Shown here: positions 7,482 through 9,958 of the stretch, piece after piece
Layout: each line of letters begins with the position of its first letter
Numbering within the stretch: the stretch's first letter is position 1
NCBI GenBank assembly: GCA_945787485.1
Contig: CALZHV010000070.1
Location: 1 to 9,958 of the forward strand
DNA length: 9,958 bases
Direction of reading: 5' to 3'
Origin: an uncultured Lachnospiraceae bacterium
Lineage (GTDB): Bacteria; Bacillota; Clostridia; Lachnospirales; Lachnospiraceae
The notes under the pieces: model-generated
What the model was told of the DNA's origin: nothing
Databases searched by the model: none
Seen by the model: the letters and a program-made list of their open reading frames with translations, nothing else
Translations under genes and position numbers: made by a program

Positions 7482-8816
7482 TTAGTTACCTATTGCAAAT
7501 GCTTTTACCCCGGGATAATCTGCGGCATCACCAAGTTCTTCCTCAATTCTAAGAAGTCTGTTATACTTAGCTACTCTCTCACTTCTTGCCGGTGCACCAG
7601 TCTTAATCTGGCATGTATTAAGTGCAACAGCAAGATCTGCTATTGTTGTGTCCTCGGTTTCTCCCGAGCGATGTGATGCAATAGCTGTATACCCTGACTT
7701 ATGAGCAAGCTTAATTGCTTCTAAGGTTTCAGAAACTGTACCAATCTGGTTTAATTTGATTAAAATTGAATTGGCACATTTATTCTCTATTCCTTTTACA
7801 AGGCGCTCAGTATTAGTTACAAACAAATCATCTCCGACAAGCTGAACCTTACTTCCAAGTTCTTCCGTAATCTTCCTCCAGCCTTCCCAATCTTCCTCAT
7901 CGAGAGGATCTTCAATAGAGATAATAGGATATTTTTCTATCAAATTTTTATACATATCAATAAGCTCATCTGAGGAATAATCCTTATTTGCCTTAGGCAA
8001 ATGATAACTGCACTGTCCTGTTATTTTATGCTCTGCAGCAATCATCTTCGACTCTTTCAAAGGCTTCCATTCACTTGCAGCCACATCAAGTGCAAAACAG
8101 AAATCTTTCCCACATTTATATCCTGCACTCTCAATTGCTTCAACAAGAATATCGAGCACGCCTTCAACACTGTCAATATCCGGTGCAAAACCACCCTCGT
8201 CACCAACAGCTGTAGAAAGCTTCCTATCCTCCAAAACCTTTTTCAGGCAATGATAAACCTCTGCCCCCATACGAAGACCTTCCTTAAAACAACAAGCTCC
8301 TACCGGCATTATCATAAACTCCTGAAAATCCAAAGAGTTCCTGGCATGTGCACCACCGTTTAAGATATTCATCATAGGAACAGGCATTCTATTTCCATTC
8401 ACTCCACCTAAAAATCTGTACAAAGGTATATCAAAGGCTTTTGCTGCTGCCCTTGCTGTTGCAATAGATACGGCAAGTATTGCATTTGCCCCTAGCTTTG
8501 ATTTATCTTTAGTCCCGTCTGCGTCGAGCATCGCTTTATCTACAGCATAGATATCTGATGCATCAAGTCCTATAATTGCTTCGTTTATAATAGTATTAAT
8601 ATTATCTACTGCCTTAGTCACACCCTTGCCAAAATATCTGTTTTTATCCCCATCTCTTAATTCCAATGCTTCAAATTCTCCTGTTGATGCACCGCTCGGA
8701 GCTACACCTATTCCGATGGTTCCGTCTATAAGCTCCACACAAGCCTCAACAGTAGGATTACCTCTTGAATCCAATATCTCTCTGCCGGTTACTTTTTCAA
8801 TAGCTAAATAATTCAT
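7482..8816 (-). CDS. eno: Enolase (phosphopyruvate hydratase)
   Basis: A 444-residue cytoplasmic glycolytic enzyme interconverting 2-phosphoglycerate and phosphoenolpyruvate with Mg2+. The full motif set is present: SGASTGEFEALELRDGD near the N-terminus, NGGAHARN (H157), QEFM (E166), GDEGGF (catalytic E207), metal ligands D244, E302 (in IEDPL) and D329 (in GDDLFVTN), catalytic K354 in LIKLNQIGT, SHRSGETED (381-389), and K405. It is slightly longer than the ~430-residue norm because of an added stretch around 250-280 between the first metal aspartate and the IEDP strand. I believe Clostridia enolases share this. The start is ATG 8816, with AAGGAAGG 8 nt upstream; the frame extends to a TTG at 8849, but its 11 extra residues match no enolase N-terminus. 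A strong terminator follows the stop, so eno appears to be transcribed alone or with the YolD gene upstream. Confidence 0.98.
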   Translation of the reverse strand: MNYLAIEKVTGREILDSRGNPTVEACVELIDGTIGIGVAPSGASTGEFEALELRDGDKNRYFGKGVTKAVDNINTIINEAIIGLDASDIYAVDKAMLDADGTKDKSKLGANAILAVSIATARAAAKAFDIPLYRFLGGVNGNRMPVPMMNILNGGAHARNSLDFQEFMIMPVGACCFKEGLRMGAEVYHCLKKVLEDRKLSTAVGDEGGFAPDIDSVEGVLDILVEAIESAGYKCGKDFCFALDVAASEWKPLKESKMIAAEHKITGQCSYHLPKANKDYSSDELIDMYKNLIEKYPIISIEDPLDEEDWEGWRKITEELGSKVQLVGDDLFVTNTERLVKGIENKCANSILIKLNQIGTVSETLEAIKLAHKSGYTAIASHRSGETEDTTIADLAVALNTCQIKTGAPARSERVAKYNRLLRIEEELGDAADYPGVKAFAIGN

Positions 8817-8824
8817 TTTGATTT

Positions 8825-8832
8825 CCTTCCTT
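8825..8832 (-). promoter_or_regulatory. Ribosome binding site of eno
   Basis: AAGGAAGG lies 8 nt before ATG 8816 and selects this start over the upstream TTG at 8849. Confidence 0.75.
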
Positions 8833-8841
8833 ATTATATCA
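8833..8841 (-). promoter_or_regulatory. Possible extended -10 promoter for eno
   Basis: TGATATAAT on the minus strand is identical to the element before the A-T-R operon. There is no good -35. It lies so close to the gene that the start site (about 8826) would leave only ~10 nt of leader and cut into the Shine-Dalgarno sequence. It is either a near-leaderless promoter or a coincidence, with eno read from further upstream. Confidence 0.35.
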
Positions 8842-8910
8842 CCTAACAATTTTCATATTTTAGTAATGTGCAAAATCAGTATTTTTATTCAAAATGAGGC
8901 ATCATCTAAA

Positions 8911-9366
8911 TCAAATTTCAATACAATAATCTTTCAAGAAAGGTGTTGTTATATCAATCACATCATCAATTGCTATATATTGCAAAACATTTGGTTCGTC
9001 ATTTTCTTTTTCGAGCACAAGCATATGCTCATATTTGTCGATTTTCTTAAGCTTACCCGATGATGTAATATATTTTCCGCCATCCTTTAAAGCATCCTGA
9101 ACAAAATGAGTTATGTTAACCTCTGGCTTATCGTAAATATTTTCTTCAAGTAACATAATAACTTCATTTAGCTTGGCTAACTCCGACTCATCCTTCAATA
9201 TTTTTTTATCCGTGATACGTGCTGTTTCGTCAACATCATCTTCAAAACCTGTTAATGCTGCAAAGGATGCAAATTGGGCAGCTCTGTCCTGCATTGACAA
9301 GCGAGGTCTTTTATCCGACACGTGATGTGGCAAATTTATTATGTCATTATAATTATTTTCTGTCAT
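8911..9366 (-). CDS. YolD-like protein, partner of a Y-family polymerase
   Basis: A 151-residue protein with the YolD-like core: a PRLSMQDRAAQFASFAALTG segment (residues 21-40), a charged helical stretch (45-75), then a C-terminal strand-rich part with a paired basic/acidic pattern (95-140). In Firmicutes, YolD-like genes typically sit directly beside UvrX/UmuC-type Y-family polymerases. They are thought to play a UmuD-like accessory role in translesion synthesis; the biochemistry is poorly defined. ATG 9366 is chosen because AGGAGG lies 11 nt upstream. The longer frame needs a TTG at 9405 inside the polymerase repeat. The gene overlaps the polymerase 3' end by 14 nt, so translation is probably coupled. 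No SOS box is visible, which is expected if the operator lies before the polymerase gene outside the window. Confidence 0.85.
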   Translation of the reverse strand: MTENNYNDIINLPHHVSDKRPRLSMQDRAAQFASFAALTGFEDDVDETARITDKKILKDESELAKLNEVIMLLEENIYDKPEVNITHFVQDALKDGGKYITSSGKLKKIDKYEHMLVLEKENDEPNVLQYIAIDDVIDITTPFLKDYCIEI

Positions 9367-9958
9367 AAGTCTGATGGCCTCCTGTCCCGTTATCACTTTT
9401 ATCAAACGCCTGATTTTCTCCTATTCCGTCAGCACCTTTATCAAACGCCTGATGACCACCTATTTGGTTGTTTCTCTGTCTTGCAGTCGCTCCTTCTTCC
9501 AGATTCATGCCTCTTAAGATTGCATTTTTTCCATACTTCTTTTTTACATCCAAAAGTGCATGTTGAAGCTTTCTTTCCTTTTCAAGTTCTAAATTTTCTT
9601 TTTCCTCCTGCTTTTCTTTTTCTTCATAATCTACAAAAAGCTCAAGCTGTTCATATTGTTCCTTAGGCTGCTCATATTTTTCTCCGACAACATGATTAGC
9701 TGTAATATTAATTCTTCTTACAAGAAGATTTCTATCAATAATGTCATCATAGAGCTTTAATGCGGCCTCCATAATCAACACCGTTGATGACGTATATCGT
9801 TTAAGATTTATTGTTCCGTGTGCATGCTTCGGAACTTTTCTTCCATAGGAGTCCGTAGATATTTCACCGTGATATATACGGCTGATTTCGGGATTTTTCA
9901 GATTTTCTATGTCATACATAATCGTTAATACGATTTGGTCTGTAACAAGCTTCTTTTC
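9353..9958 (-). CDS. Y-family DNA polymerase (UmuC/UvrX-like), C-terminal part, cut by the window edge
   Basis: The frame is open to position 9958 (202 codons visible), so the 5' part, including the palm catalytic residues, lies outside. The internal ATG at 9919 is not a credible start because clear homology continues upstream of it (KLVTDQIVLTI). The visible part begins with the little-finger (IMS_C) domain: STDSYGRKVPKHAHGT, then the helix around LIMEAALKLYDDI. Next is a strongly charged K/E-rich, coiled-coil-prone segment, and then the motif KNAILRGMNLEEGAT typical of the YolD-associated subfamily, possibly clamp- or partner-binding (inference). The last 33 residues are a 13-residue tandem repeat. 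By family, the enzyme bypasses damaged template bases in the SOS response. Confidence 0.88.
   Translation of the reverse strand, partial: EKKLVTDQIVLTIMYDIENLKNPEISRIYHGEISTDSYGRKVPKHAHGTINLKRYTSSTVLIMEAALKLYDDIIDRNLLVRRINITANHVVGEKYEQPKEQYEQLELFVDYEEKEKQEEKENLELEKERKLQHALLDVKKKYGKNAILRGMNLEEGATARQRNNQIGGHQAFDKGADGIGENQAFDKSDNGTGGHQTYDRK
9356..9454 (-). repeat. 39-bp (13-residue) tandem repeat in the polymerase 3' end, about 2.5 copies
   Basis: Copies lie at 9416-9454 (HQAFDKGADGIGE), 9377-9415 (NQAFDKSDNGTGG) and a degenerate partial copy at 9356-9376 (HQTYDRK). The first two share CAGGCGTTTGATAAA at the DNA level. The period is a multiple of three, so copy-number change keeps the polymerase frame. 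The second and third copies carry the ribosome binding site and start codon of the YolD-like gene. Confidence 0.85.
9378..9383 (-). promoter_or_regulatory. Ribosome binding site of the YolD-like gene within the polymerase repeat
   Basis: AGGAGG lies 11 nt before ATG 9366, at the junction of the second and third repeat copies. The matching spot at the previous junction reads AGGAGA and has no ATG in the corresponding position. Confidence 0.7.

Noticed and set aside
8001..8363. Open frame of 120 codons on the plus strand
   Set aside because: It is antisense to conserved enolase coding sequence, with no ribosome site and no recognisable domain.
9322..9666. Plus-strand frame with repeated YQTPD-like segments
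   Set aside because: The repetition is the reverse strand of the polymerase 13-residue repeat, not an independent protein.

Overview
The window looks like chromosomal DNA of a low-GC, strictly anaerobic Firmicute, most likely a Clostridia member such as a Lachnospiraceae species. That placement is inferred from the AT-rich composition, purine-rich Shine-Dalgarno sites, oxygen-sensitive BcrAD/HgdB-type radical-enzyme homologues, a Y-family polymerase with a YolD-like partner, and a Clostridia-like enolase. All six protein genes read on the minus strand, so gene order runs from the right edge to the left. I see no tRNA, rRNA, CRISPR array, transposase or integrase.

Right part (8911-9958): the 3' end of a Y-family (UmuC/UvrX-like) translesion DNA polymerase, cut by the window edge. 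Its tail carries a 13-residue tandem repeat. A YolD-like gene overlaps the polymerase by 14 bases, and its ribosome binding site and start lie inside that repeat DNA. This is a DNA-damage-tolerance pair.

Middle (7439-8816): enolase (eno), a complete glycolytic gene, closed by a perfect 13-bp-stem terminator hairpin (7439-7469). An AT-rich intergenic region follows (7197-7481). It holds an extended -10 element, a probable leader of about 135 nt, and a 12-bp palindrome.

Left part (9-7196): a three-gene operon. The first gene encodes a 980-residue adenylation / carrier / thioester-reductase protein with the layout of carboxylic acid reductases. After 34-35 bases comes a 972-residue protein with two ASKHA activase domains and a DUF2229-type region. 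The third gene encodes a 432-residue HgdB/BcrC-like protein and overlaps the second by 8 bases. The last two resemble the two-gene plsA-plsR operon reported for anaerobic plasmalogen synthesis in Clostridium perfringens, and the related bacterial 'Ger' ester-to-ether lipid enzymes. In many anaerobes the two parts form one polypeptide of about 1400 residues.

The most interesting reading is that the left operon is an anaerobic ether-lipid or acyl-reduction module. A fatty-acid-activating, aldehyde-forming enzyme would be co-transcribed with the ATP-driven, Fe-S-dependent ester-to-vinyl-ether machinery. The domains and operon layout are seen directly; the joint lipid function is inference. The junction geometry at the left edge hints that a further gene may begin at position 16 and run out of the window.
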